From: Bacillus chungangensis
GTDB taxonomy: Bacteria > Bacillota > Bacilli > Bacillales > Bacillaceae_C
Length of the DNA: 64,000 nt
NCBI RefSeq assembly: GCF_030812995.1
Contig: NZ_JAUSTT010000003.1
Location: 1 to 64,000, forward strand
Direction: 5' to 3'
Below are positions 18,895-26,812 of the stretch, one piece after another; position 1 is the stretch's first letter; each line of letters begins with the position of its first letter. The notes beneath the pieces are model-generated. The model searched no databases. It was not told the DNA's origin and saw only the letters and a list, made by a program, of their open reading frames with translations. A program made the translations under genes and the position numbers.

Positions 18895-19716
18895 ATGTTA
18901 CAAAGACAAGAAATTTTAAATCGATTTAAAGAAGAAATTAATAAAGGAAATATTCTAGTAGGTGTTGGTGCTGGTACAGGAATTACAGCCAAAAGTAGTG
19001 AAAATGGCGGAGCAGACATGTTAATTGTCTATAATTCAGGTCGTTATAGAATGGCAGGTCGTGGTTCACTAGCTGGTTTACTATCATATGGTGATGCTAA
19101 CCAAATCGTTGTTGAAATGGGTAGTGAAGTATTACCCGTTGTGAAAGATACCCCGGTACTAGCTGGTGTAAATGGAACAGATCCTTTTAAAGTGATGGAA
19201 GTTTTCTTAAAACAGCTAAAAGATCAAGGTTTTAGTGGTGTTCAAAATTTTCCAACAGTTGGTTTAATTGATGGTTTATTCCGTCAAAACTTAGAAGAAA
19301 CAGGAATGGGCTATGATTTGGAAGTAGATATGATTAGAAAAGCGCATGAATTAGATATGTTAACGACTCCATATGTATTCAATGAAGAGCAAGCAAAGAA
19401 AATGGCTGAAGCTGGTGCCGATATTTTAGTTGCTCACATGGGATTAACAACAAAAGGAACGATTGGTGCACAAACTGCATTAACTTTAGACGACTGTGTT
19501 GATCGAATCCAAAGAATTATTAAGGCTGGCAAATCTGTAAATCCTGACATTTTAACTATTTGTCATGGAGGTCCTATTGCAGAACCAGAAGATGCTGCTT
19601 ATATTATTGAAAAAGTAGATGGAATTGTTGGATTCTTTGGTGCATCTAGCATTGAAAGATTTGCAGCAGAAAAAGGGATTAGAGAGCAAACAGAGGCTTT
19701 CAAAAAAATTAAGTAA
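18895..19716 (+). CDS. TIM-barrel PEP hydrolase-like protein (Tm-1 C-domain type)
   Basis: A 273-residue TIM barrel matching the C-terminal part of Tm-1 and the family annotated as phosphoenolpyruvate hydrolase-like. [18 protein letters not shown] and [22 protein letters not shown] are the most conserved parts. GAGGGAG precedes the ATG. It forms an operon with the UPF0261 gene, and the pair should act together. Its paralogue is the sensor half of the AraC protein upstream. The name reflects family annotation and is not proof of the reaction. Confidence 0.9.
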   Translation: MLQRQEILNRFKEEINKGNILVGVGAGTGITAKSSENGGADMLIVYNSGRYRMAGRGSLAGLLSYGDANQIVVEMGSEVLPVVKDTPVLAGVNGTDPFKVMEVFLKQLKDQGFSGVQNFPTVGLIDGLFRQNLEETGMGYDLEVDMIRKAHELDMLTTPYVFNEEQAKKMAEAGADILVAHMGLTTKGTIGAQTALTLDDCVDRIQRIIKAGKSVNPDILTICHGGPIAEPEDAAYIIEKVDGIVGFFGASSIERFAAEKGIREQTEAFKKIK

Positions 19717-20310
19717 TAGTATTTTCCCACAAGTATCTGAAAGTAAGCCCCCCCCCACCTCAAGATTTAGGTGGGGGTAACCTGAAAGTCAAATGTCTGA
19801 TTGGTTCAGACCGACAGGATAAGGATAGCTTCTTGCATTAGCATCGCATGAAAAAGCGGTTTCCTTTTTCGAGGATGCTTGCGATTTTAGTCATGTTCTA
19901 CTTCTTATCAGTGGGAGATGAGAGAAAATCCTACTTATGCAAGTTTCACATTATTTTAACCGCTCAATTATATAGATAATATGAAGAAATCCCAGTCTAT
20001 TAAAGGAGGCAAACACATAGGTTAATCCATAAAATCTACCAACGGAAACGTTTGATTGGGGGAGCTATCATCAGTCTTGAAGATACTGATAGGTCGAGTG
20101 TTACCTTTGGAGAGGTAATTTTTCTTCCCGAGAAGGGGCATGATCGCCTTAACAATCCAAATTCTTAGGAGATTCTTTACGCCCTTTCTGATGAGGATAA
20201 GTAGATGGTCAACGATAAAGAAGTGGGTACTGTTCGTTATCATATTGCTGGGAACCAATAAGACTATTGGGTTACCTAATAGCAGCAATACAAAACAGTA
20301 CTGCTGCTAT
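19717..20310. other. Gap with IS-type vestige and unrecognised remnants
   Basis: The first ~230 bp are the IS200/IS605-like vestige listed separately. The rest (about 19956-20280) contains only short broken frames on both strands and nothing I recognise. Directly after the stop codon of the minus-strand membrane gene, ATAGCAGCA and TGCTGCTAT form a 9-bp hairpin (about 20278-20310), without a T tract. Confidence 0.4.
19722..19955 (+). mobile_element. IS200/IS605-type end with RNA-like hairpins, copy A
   Basis: Colinear with the reverse complement of 21693-21920. Shared blocks: TTT.TCCCACA..T..CTG..AGTAAG, a CCACCT...AGGTGGGGG hairpin, AATGTC.GATTGGTTC.G, CTACTTCTT.TC.AGT, GATGAGAGAAAA and AAGTTTCAC. 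It lies just after the TIM-barrel stop codon. The structure resembles the guide-RNA (omegaRNA) end of IS200/IS605 elements, but no tnpA, tnpB or iscB gene is present, so it is a solo relic or a non-autonomous copy. Confidence 0.55.
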
Positions 20311-20844
20311 TTACCTCGGCTTGCTTGGCCATATAAAATAGCTCACACTTATAAGCAAATCGATTCCTAATATAAGACACCATAATAAAGAGAAGGAATA
20401 AAGAGCCTCCGTTCGCTTCATATCTTGGATGATCACGATCACTAGCCAGAGAAGTCCTTGTCCAATTGCAAATGCCAATACATGCCTAAGCCAGCTTTGA
20501 AAATAATCCTTTGCATATGCCAGTCCGATCAATTTTTTAGGTTTCGGCCCCTTCAAAAAGTAATAATGAAAATAGCGATCAGCCCATTGAATCATTCGTT
20601 TTCCAAATGCAAGAGAAATACCTATATAAACCGCCGCAAGCGCATGAGGCACAGCAGCAGTTGCTCCCCCTAACAAATCAATAGATGCAGAGATTAATAA
20701 GATAAGATCTATCAATGGTGTTAGAGCAAAAAAAACAAGGCTTAAAGTTTCTTTTTTAAATACATATCGGCAAAGAAGTCCTGCGATTATAACGACCCAG
20801 AAGCCAATTTCACAGGCAATAATTAAATAAACGATATTGTTCAT
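20311..20844 (-). CDS. Integral membrane protein, YmcC-like
   Basis: A 177-residue protein with about five hydrophobic segments, no signal peptide and no catalytic motif. The pattern (ACEIGFWVVIIAGLLCRYVF, LTPLIDLILLISASIDLLGG, then a GKRMIQWADRYFHYYF stretch) resembles the YmcC membrane protein group of bacilli, of unknown function. Its start overlaps the stop of the MerR gene (ATGA), so expression should follow that regulator. A C-terminal relic of a paralogue lies at 10685-10843. Confidence 0.7.
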   Translation of the reverse strand: MNNIVYLIIACEIGFWVVIIAGLLCRYVFKKETLSLVFFALTPLIDLILLISASIDLLGGATAAVPHALAAVYIGISLAFGKRMIQWADRYFHYYFLKGPKPKKLIGLAYAKDYFQSWLRHVLAFAIGQGLLWLVIVIIQDMKRTEALYSFSLLWCLILGIDLLISVSYFIWPSKPR

Positions 20845-21560
20845 TCTTGTCGATTCCTTTCTTGTTTCTCATAAATATCATATGCATCATCTAAAAATTG
20901 AAGGATCTCCTGTCTGATTGGATATCCACCAAGTTTTGAAAAGCTTTGAGGTTGAGAAACCATGTCCCATACTTGATTGGCTTTTTGTTTATCGCCATTA
21001 AACAGCTCCATCGTTATCTCCGTAAGTTCATGACATATTTTTTGCATATTTGGCGAATCAGGTGGGGTTTTTGCTTCATACAGCTGTACGATCTGTTTAA
21101 AATAAGCAATCCACTGGGAGTTGACTGTTCTTAACTTCTCCATTATCTCTATTTCTTCTTTATAGTGCTTCTCTATATTACTTGCTTCATTATTTTGCAT
21201 CAGATGAAAAAGCAGTTCCCACTGTAATCCTCCCTCTATCTCAATTGAAAATAATAACTGTTTAATATTACGCTTCATGTTTTTCAGTTGCTCCATTTGT
21301 TCATTCACATATTGCAGCTGATTGTGTAGGAGGCTTACCGGATCATTTTCTTGTTCTAGAAACAATTTAATGTCTTTTAGCCGCAAACCTATTGAGCGTA
21401 AAAATCTTATTTGCTGAAGCTTAATCATATTTTCTTTAGAGTAATATCTCATTCCAGCTTCATCTTTCGCTGCTGGAAGAATCAAGTTAATTTCTTCATA
21501 ATAGCGCATTGTCCGTGTTGAAATTCCTGTCTTTTTCGATAATGCTTTTATCGAAATCAT
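20841..21560 (-). CDS. MerR-family transcriptional regulator
   Basis: A 239-residue regulator. The N-terminal winged helix is textbook MerR (ISIKALSKKTGISTRTMRYY then EEINLILPAAKDEAGMRYYS), then a coiled coil (about residues 80-110) and a ~120-residue helical effector domain like the TipAS/antibiotic-binding type. There is no cysteine cluster, so metals are unlikely ligands. A perfect operator lies in the 19-bp spacer of its own promoter (21579-21609), which predicts autoregulated activation of this gene and the coupled membrane protein. Confidence 0.92.
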   Translation of the reverse strand: MISIKALSKKTGISTRTMRYYEEINLILPAAKDEAGMRYYSKENMIKLQQIRFLRSIGLRLKDIKLFLEQENDPVSLLHNQLQYVNEQMEQLKNMKRNIKQLLFSIEIEGGLQWELLFHLMQNNEASNIEKHYKEEIEIMEKLRTVNSQWIAYFKQIVQLYEAKTPPDSPNMQKICHELTEITMELFNGDKQKANQVWDMVSQPQSFSKLGGYPIRQEILQFLDDAYDIYEKQERNRQE

Positions 21561-21578
21561 CCTCTCACCTCAAGAATC

Positions 21579-21609
21579 ATTATACTAGTTGACGTTACGT
21601 CAATCACAA
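21579..21609 (-). promoter_or_regulatory. MerR-type promoter with palindromic operator in a 19-bp spacer
   Basis: On the minus strand TTGTGA (21609-21604) is followed after exactly 19 bp by TATAAT (21584-21579). The spacer contains the perfect palindrome TTGACGTAACGTCAA (21603-21589). A long 19-bp spacer carrying the dyad is the signature of MerR-activated promoters. The MerR ATG is ~20 bp downstream of the -10. Confidence 0.85.
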
Positions 21610-21692
21610 GTATTTTTAAATAGTCACAAAAATGGAAATATCATTCACGATCCCATTTTCAGCAATCCAGCAAAAGCCTACTTCTAAGGATT

Positions 21693-21920
21693 ACGAAATA
21701 AAGTGAAACTTCCATGAGTGGGGGTTTTCTCTCATCCCCTACTGGACAAGAAGTAGAGCAAAGGCTAAGATCGCAACGTCCTGTTGCAACGCCTTTGTGA
21801 CCTACGTCCTGTAGGCCCGAACCAATCGGACATTTACTGGCAGTTTCCCCCACCTAGACTCCTTCGATTCCTCTTACTCCCCGAGGTGGAGGTCTTACTG
21901 CCAGTTAGATGTGGGATAAA
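21693..21920 (-). mobile_element. IS200/IS605-type end with RNA-like hairpins, copy B
   Basis: Reading on the minus strand: TTTATCCCACATCTAACTGG, a CTCCACCT...AGGTGGGGG hairpin, AATGTCCGATTGGTTCGGG, a GCAACAGGACGTTGC hairpin, CTACTTCTTGTCCAGTAGGG, GATGAGAGAAAA and GGAAGTTTCACTTTATTTCG. It is homologous to copy A (19722-19955) in the opposite orientation and keeps stronger hairpins, so it is probably the less decayed copy. No transposase or nuclease gene is attached. Confidence 0.6.
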
Positions 21921-21963
21921 AAAACCCGAGAGAAGACGGATGTGGTTCCAGCATGCTCTCGAG
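21918..21963 (-). terminator. Intrinsic terminator of the SPFH-RHH operon
   Basis: CTCGAGAG and CTCTCGGG pair (one G-T pair) around a 23-nt loop, followed on the minus strand by TTTTTTT. It sits 28 bp after the RHH stop codon and abuts the IS-type vestige. Confidence 0.75.
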
Positions 21964-21990
21964 TTTGATAAAAAAAAGGAACAAGAAAAC

Positions 21991-22164
21991 TCATTCACTT
22001 TCTTTCTCTTTTTGTTTGTTTAATCTACCTGATTTTCTAGCATTTTCTCTTAATAGAAACTCTATATGCGAATTGACGCTTCTAAATTCGTCCTTTGCCC
22101 ATCCCTCTAAAGCTTCGTACAAGTTAGGATCGATTCGGAGCAAAAAGCTTTTTTTCTTTGCCAT
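21991..22164 (-). CDS. Small ribbon-helix-helix (Arc-like) protein
   Basis: A 57-residue gene. The translation starts MAKKKSFLLRIDPNLYEALE and continues GWAKDEFRSVNSHIEFLLRE before a basic/acidic tail. A short basic strand (KKKSFLLRID) followed by two helices with the SVNSHIEFLLRE pattern is the Arc/MetJ ribbon-helix-helix DNA-binding fold. It starts 5 bp after the SPFH stop codon with only a weak site (AGAGAAA), so it should be translationally coupled. It may be a regulator of the SPFH operon; the target is unknown. Confidence 0.8.
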   Translation of the reverse strand: MAKKKSFLLRIDPNLYEALEGWAKDEFRSVNSHIEFLLRENARKSGRLNKQKEKESE

Positions 22165-22169
22165 TTTCT

Positions 22170-23012
22170 CTAATATAAACTTCCTGTATTGACAACTGGC
22201 TGAGCGCCGCGGTCAGAAATAATTGCAACCATTAAATTGTTAATCATAGCGACTTTTCGCTCTTCATCCAGATCAATTGTACCATTTTTTTCTAATTGTT
22301 CAATTGCCATTTGTGCCATTCCAACGGCGCCGTCTACTATCTTTTGGCGTGCAGATACAATAGCTGATGCTTGTTGGCGCTGCAGCATGGCACTTGCTAT
22401 CTCTGTTGAATAAGCAAGATGAGTGAGACGGGCTTCCACAACATCTACACCTGCAACATTAAGTCTATCTTGTAATTCTTTTGTTATTTCATTCGATATT
22501 TCTTCAGCATTGCCACGCAACGTCATGCCAAGCTCATCTATATTGTCATAAGGATATTTCGTGGCAACATGCCTTAAGGCTGTTTCACTTTGAATCTCTA
22601 CAAAATCTTCATAGTGGTCAACATCAAAAACGGCTTTTGCTGAGTCAATTACTTTAAAAACGACAACGGCTGCAATTTCAATAGGATTTCCCTCTACATC
22701 ATTTACTTTTAACGTTTTACTGTTAAAATTCCGTACTCGCAAAGATACTTTTTTGCGGATACTTAATGGAACCGTTAAGAATAGACCACTTTCGCGAATT
22801 GAACCGACATATTTGCCAAAAAACGTGAGTACGTAAGCTTGATTCGGTTGGACCGTTGCAATACCTGTAATAAGCAGTGCGCCAATAACAAACAGGAACA
22901 TGGCTACAAGTATATACCCTTTCATACCCATAAAGACACCTAAGCCAAGTAAACATACAATGAGTAAAATACCTAAATATCCGTTTATTTTCCAGGCTTT
23001 TTTTTCTTTCAT
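22170..23012 (-). CDS. SPFH (prohibitin/stomatin-like) domain membrane protein
   Basis: A 280-residue protein. Two close hydrophobic segments near the N-terminus (about residues 10-50) anchor it. Then comes the SPFH/Band 7 domain (LTFFGKYVGSIRESGLFLTV, AAVVVFKVIDSAKAVFDVDH, NEITKELQDRLNVAGVDVVE) and a helical, Ala/Gln-rich tail that drives oligomers. Such proteins form ring or cage scaffolds in membrane microdomains and often partner with proteases. No NfeD or protease gene is adjacent; the partner here is the small RHH gene. GGAGGGA precedes the ATG. Confidence 0.9.
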   Translation of the reverse strand: MKEKKAWKINGYLGILLIVCLLGLGVFMGMKGYILVAMFLFVIGALLITGIATVQPNQAYVLTFFGKYVGSIRESGLFLTVPLSIRKKVSLRVRNFNSKTLKVNDVEGNPIEIAAVVVFKVIDSAKAVFDVDHYEDFVEIQSETALRHVATKYPYDNIDELGMTLRGNAEEISNEITKELQDRLNVAGVDVVEARLTHLAYSTEIASAMLQRQQASAIVSARQKIVDGAVGMAQMAIEQLEKNGTIDLDEERKVAMINNLMVAIISDRGAQPVVNTGSLY

Positions 23013-23050
23013 GCCTATCCCTCCATGTATAACATCATTTCGTTATCATT

Positions 23051-23338
23051 ATGATATCACTTTTTCATAATAATGTAAATAGGTACACAAACTTTTTTAC
23101 TTGTTGTTTACTACTTCCTACTATAGTTTTGACGGAGTTGAGTTTTTTCGGGTTCTTAAATGCTGCGCTGCTCATAGCAGTGCCGCTGGGAAAAATGATC
23201 AATGGCGCAGTCTTAGAATTTGCCCAAGCGTATATCATCATGATCATCATCGGAGTTACAACGGCACTGACTTGTTTCATATCGTATTTAATCATAAAAA
23301 AAGAAGCCAAGAACTATCTTCACAAAAAAACAAGATGA
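23051..23338 (+). pseudogene. Possible C-terminal remnant of a membrane transporter
   Basis: A 95-codon frame whose last ~60 residues contain two hydrophobic segments (NAALLIAVPLGKMIN, AYIIMIIIGVTTALTCFISY) ending in a basic tail (KKEAKNYLHKKTR). That looks like the end of a polytopic transporter. The first ~30 codons are poor and no ribosome binding site precedes the ATG. I read it as a truncated remnant and do not recognise the family. Confidence 0.35.
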
Positions 23339-23401
23339 ATCTTTGAATTGGCTGCTGCCTAACATTGCCTCCCCTCTTATTAAGATTTTAAAACCAAGCA
23401 T

Positions 23402-23457
23402 AAAAAGAGGGCAGGCAATAGGAACATTTATCGTCCTTTGATCCCCCTCTTTTCGTT
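23402..23457 (-). terminator. Terminator downstream of the TAXI-TRAP operon
   Basis: AAAAGAGGG and CCCTCTTTTT form a stem with a ~30-nt loop. T runs on both sides make it potentially bidirectional. It lies ~15 bp after the TRAP permease stop codon. Confidence 0.7.
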
Positions 23458-23470
23458 TCATGAAGCTTTC

Positions 23471-25441
23471 TTATAGTTTCACCTCCTCTCTATTTTTAGC
23501 AGATAAACGCTGATCGCCATCTGGACGGCGCTTTTGCCAAAACCACATCGCTCCAATCATAACGATGCCAACAATATCAATTGCTTTTTGCGGTGTAATC
23601 AGCATGATCCCTGCTAAAAATAAAATAATTCGCTCGAACATATTCATGGTACGGACAAAAAACCCAATCATTGCACTGCTCACTGCCATCATTCCGATTA
23701 ATGCAGTTGCGATTGCTATAATCAACGGTATTGGTGCAACATCTACTAAAACGAGAATAGGATTGTATACAAATATATATGGAATAATAAATGCAGCAAT
23801 TGCCAGCTTGACAGCAATCACTCCCGTTTTAAATGGATTCGCTCTCGCAATCCCTGCTCCTGCGTAAGCAGCTAAACAAACTGGCGGTGTGATATCGGCT
23901 ACAATTCCAAAATAGAAAACAAACATATGAACTGCAATTGCTGTTAAGCCAAATTCATTGATTAAAGCTGGTGCTGCAATCGTTGCTGTTACGACATAAT
24001 TGGCTGTTGTAGGCAGTCCCATCCCAAGAACGATACAGGCAATCATCGTAAAGAACAATGCTAATATCAGTGTCTCCCCTGCTAAAGCGATGATTCCTGC
24101 CGCAAATTTTGAACCAAGTCCAGTCATACTAATAACACCTGCAATAATACCAGCAGTTGCAACAGCAGCAATGACTGGCAATGCCACTCTTGCCCCCTGC
24201 TCAAACATTTTCACTGTTTGCCTAAGATTAAGACGTGATTCTTTACGAACAAAGCTGACTAAATAGGCACTGCCAATTCCAAATAATGCTGCCCTTTGTG
24301 GTGTAAATCCGCTTAATAGCGTTACAATAATAATAATGAGCGGCAACAGCATATATCCGTAGCGAACCATTATTTTTTTTAATGGAGGTAATTGTGATTT
24401 TGGCAATCCAAAAATCCCTTGTTTCTTTGCTTCAAAATGGGTGCCCATAAAAATTCCTGTAAAATAAAGCAATGCCGGAATGAGAGCTGCGAGCATAATA
24501 GTAGAATAAGGAACGCCAATATACTCCATCATGATAAAGGCTGCTGCCCCCATTAATGGGGGCATAATTTGTCCGCCTGTTGATGCAGAAGCTTCCGTTG
24601 CAGCAGCAAATGCTGGTTTAAAACCCGCATTTTTCATCATCGGAATCGTGAACGATCCTGAAGCCACCGTATTTCCGACAGAACTTCCTGAGACCATTCC
24701 TTGTAAAGCACTTGCAGCTACTGCAGCCTTTGCCGTACCTCCAGTAAAACGGCCTGTTAAAGCGAACGCCAAATCATTAAAAAATTTTCCGATTCCAGTT
24801 TGTACGAGAACAACCCCAAAGAAAAGAAAGAGAAAAATAAATTTTGCAGAAATTTGTATAGGCGTTCCAAACACACCGCTCTCTCGATACCAAAGATAAT
24901 TAGCAATTCTCTCAATAGCAAAACCTGGATGGGAAAGCAGCTGTGTCGGGATATATTTCCCAAAAATAGTATATAAGATTGCGATGCTGGCTACGATTAT
25001 AATCGGGATGCCGACTGTCCTTCTCGTAGCCTCTAAAACAAGCAAGATACCAATAATGGAGACAATTGTATCGAAAAAACTATAGCCAGATATTCGATTT
25101 TGCAATAATTCATCAAAAAAGATGATTTTGTGATAAACGACATATAAAGCAATAAACGCTAACAGAATATCATACCATGGTACGGTTGTTTGCTTCCTAT
25201 GCCAGCCTTTTCTCGCTGGAAATAACAAAAAGATGATGCCAAGTGCTGTTCCTAAATGAACTGCCCCTTGAATTTGTGTTTGAAACGTTCCAAAAAATCC
25301 TGTATATAGATGGAATAATGTAAGAGATACTCCTAAAAAAGCGACAATCCATCCCCATTTACCGAGTTTTTGACGGTAATGATATTCCTTATCATATTTT
25401 TCAAGCAATTCCTGTGTATTTATTTGCCGATCTTCATCCAT
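23471..25441 (-). CDS. TRAP transporter fused permease (small and large subunits)
   Basis: A 656-residue protein with ~17 membrane segments. The first ~170 residues correspond to the small DctQ-like subunit and the rest to the large DctM subunit. The large part has the family landmarks ALQGMVSGSSVGNTVASGSF, EASASTGGQIMPPLMGAAAF, GLPTTANYVVTATIAAPAL and ADITPPVCLAAYAGAGIA. Fused permeases of this kind work with TAXI-type binding proteins, which is the adjacent upstream gene. Import should be driven by sodium or protons. GGAGGTGAT precedes the ATG. The substrate is unknown; carboxylates or amino acids such as glutamate are common in the family. Confidence 0.95.
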   Translation of the reverse strand: MDEDRQINTQELLEKYDKEYHYRQKLGKWGWIVAFLGVSLTLFHLYTGFFGTFQTQIQGAVHLGTALGIIFLLFPARKGWHRKQTTVPWYDILLAFIALYVVYHKIIFFDELLQNRISGYSFFDTIVSIIGILLVLEATRRTVGIPIIIVASIAILYTIFGKYIPTQLLSHPGFAIERIANYLWYRESGVFGTPIQISAKFIFLFLFFGVVLVQTGIGKFFNDLAFALTGRFTGGTAKAAVAASALQGMVSGSSVGNTVASGSFTIPMMKNAGFKPAFAAATEASASTGGQIMPPLMGAAAFIMMEYIGVPYSTIMLAALIPALLYFTGIFMGTHFEAKKQGIFGLPKSQLPPLKKIMVRYGYMLLPLIIIIVTLLSGFTPQRAALFGIGSAYLVSFVRKESRLNLRQTVKMFEQGARVALPVIAAVATAGIIAGVISMTGLGSKFAAGIIALAGETLILALFFTMIACIVLGMGLPTTANYVVTATIAAPALINEFGLTAIAVHMFVFYFGIVADITPPVCLAAYAGAGIARANPFKTGVIAVKLAIAAFIIPYIFVYNPILVLVDVAPIPLIIAIATALIGMMAVSSAMIGFFVRTMNMFERIILFLAGIMLITPQKAIDIVGIVMIGAMWFWQKRRPDGDQRLSAKNREEVKL

Positions 25442-25501
25442 TCCATCACCTCCATTTTCTAAATTATCAAAAAACGAACCCTTCCCCTCTAAAAAAGCTT
25501 G

Positions 25502-26503
25502 TTAGTTTCCTATTTCCTCTAAACTATTGATTCCCGATGCTTTGCGTGTAATAATCTGGACGACTTCGGGATAAATATGGCCAATAAATGCTAAATTCTC
25601 TACTTTGTTATCTTTAAAATCTCCTGTTCCATTTATTGCATTTAGTGCTGGAACATGGACAGTCATCCCAATATCTTGATAGCCATCACGAATACTTGCT
25701 AAGTTTTCTACGGACGCACCAGTCTCTGTATTCGTAACATTAAGCCCACTCATATACTTATTCCATAAATTCGCGATCTCGCCACCTAATGGATAATAAG
25801 TTCCACCTTGACTGCCAGTACCAAGTATAAATTCGCTCTTTCGTTTATCAGCATCAGCAGACAACTCTGCAAGAGTATTTTCAACTGTTAGCCCTTTTTC
25901 TTCATAATAGCGCTTTGCACCAGGGTGAATCGGGAGTCCTTCCGAGCCATTTAATGCATTCGCGAGTACGATATGAGCGGATTGACTATGTGTATTTTCC
26001 TCAGCATGTTCGATCATTACTTTAGCTAACTCATAGCCTAACTCTTCATCAATTGTATCCGTATTTGCCATTAAAATCGCATAGGCAGTCACCGTTTCGA
26101 TATCTTTATTTAGGAATTCATATGATTCAGCTGATATTGTATATCTTCTATACTCACTATTTTTCTCAATAAATTCAATTGCTTTATTAGAAAGTTCTAG
26201 CATTTCTACATCTCCTGTTGAAGCTTGCAAACTTTCTATACTTCCAGTAGGGAGCCCTAAGATGCCAATAGAGATATCAATGTTTCCATCTTGAAGCAAA
26301 TCAGCTGCATCACCAAAACCTTCTTGATATTTCTTATAATCACTATCTTTAATGCTATATGCTTCCATGATAAGCCTAGATATCGATTGCGTTTCACTTG
26401 CTGCTGGACCAATTGCTATATTCGTCTTTCCTCCTCCACAAGCCGTAAAAAATAATGCAGAAACGAACATGATTGCAAGTGGCCAAAACGATTTTCTTGT
26501 CAT
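25502..26503 (-). CDS. TAXI-family TRAP solute-binding lipoprotein, circularly permuted
   Basis: A 333-residue lipoprotein (lipid Cys22 in LFFTACGGG). The halves are in reversed order. Residues 26-~205 (KTNIAIGPAASETQSISRLI to GLPIHPGAKRYYEEKGL) correspond to the usual C-terminal half. Residues ~222-333 (KSEFILGTGSQGGTYYPLGG to IITRKASGINSLEEIGN) correspond to the usual mature N-terminus. Joining the end SLEEIGN to the start KTNIAIGPA restores the normal order, and total length is normal. The new ends fall where the chain normally first crosses between lobes. It is upstream of the fused permease, with GGGGAG before the ATG and a cre-like site just upstream. Confidence 0.85.
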   Translation of the reverse strand: MTRKSFWPLAIMFVSALFFTACGGGKTNIAIGPAASETQSISRLIMEAYSIKDSDYKKYQEGFGDAADLLQDGNIDISIGILGLPTGSIESLQASTGDVEMLELSNKAIEFIEKNSEYRRYTISAESYEFLNKDIETVTAYAILMANTDTIDEELGYELAKVMIEHAEENTHSQSAHIVLANALNGSEGLPIHPGAKRYYEEKGLTVENTLAELSADADKRKSEFILGTGSQGGTYYPLGGEIANLWNKYMSGLNVTNTETGASVENLASIRDGYQDIGMTVHVPALNAINGTGDFKDNKVENLAFIGHIYPEVVQIITRKASGINSLEEIGN

Positions 26504-26520
26504 TTTCTTCTCCCCTTTTT

Positions 26521-26534
26521 TGGTAGCGCTTTCA
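26521..26534 (-). promoter_or_regulatory. CcpA cre-like site
   Basis: TGAAAGCGCTACCA on the minus strand fits the catabolite-response consensus TGWAANCGNTNNCA. It lies 18 bp upstream of the TAXI start codon, likely within or after the promoter. It predicts repression of the TAXI-TRAP operon on preferred sugars. Confidence 0.6.
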
Positions 26535-26812
26535 TTTGTAGTAACAGTCTTTTTCCACCAATATTTAAAGATAGCTGGATTTGATTGTTTATTCTGATAA
26601 TTAAAGCGAAAGGATCTTTAATTATATATACATATGAATGACATATACTTCCTCCTTCCTTTTAAGGTAAAATGGTTCCTGAATCATCTTATTGTAGTAT
26701 ACGAATGTTTTTTTTGACTCTTCTATAATGTTATTCGCTGCCGAGAAATAAAATCCTTTTAAAAATATAATGAAGCCCCGATATTTAATATAGTATGAGG
26801 AGGAGATGCATC
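26535..26812. other. Divergent promoter region of TAXI-TRAP and RpiR genes
   Basis: AT-rich with no gene. It should hold both divergent promoters and any RpiR operator. No clear dyad was recognised. Confidence 0.4.

Larger units (their letters stand above)
21561..21990. other. Gap between MerR gene and RHH gene
   Basis: Holds the MerR promoter, the second IS200/IS605-type vestige and the terminator of the SPFH-RHH operon, all listed separately. The open frames on the plus strand here are read-through of the vestige and not genes. Confidence 0.6.

Noticed and set aside
20022-20288. 88-codon minus-strand frame
   Set aside because: No ribosome binding site, no family resemblance, and it crosses a hairpin next to the membrane-protein gene.
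19722-21920. Composite transposon carrying MerR and the membrane protein between inverted ends
   Set aside because: IS200/IS605 elements do not use terminal inverted repeats for composite transposition, and no transposase is present; more likely two independent relics.
21784-22192. Plus-strand 79-codon frames near 22 kb
   Set aside because: They run through the IS-type vestige, a terminator and the antisense of the RHH gene.
24531-24899. Plus-strand frames opposite the TRAP permease
   Set aside because: Antisense shadows of hydrophobic codons in the permease gene.
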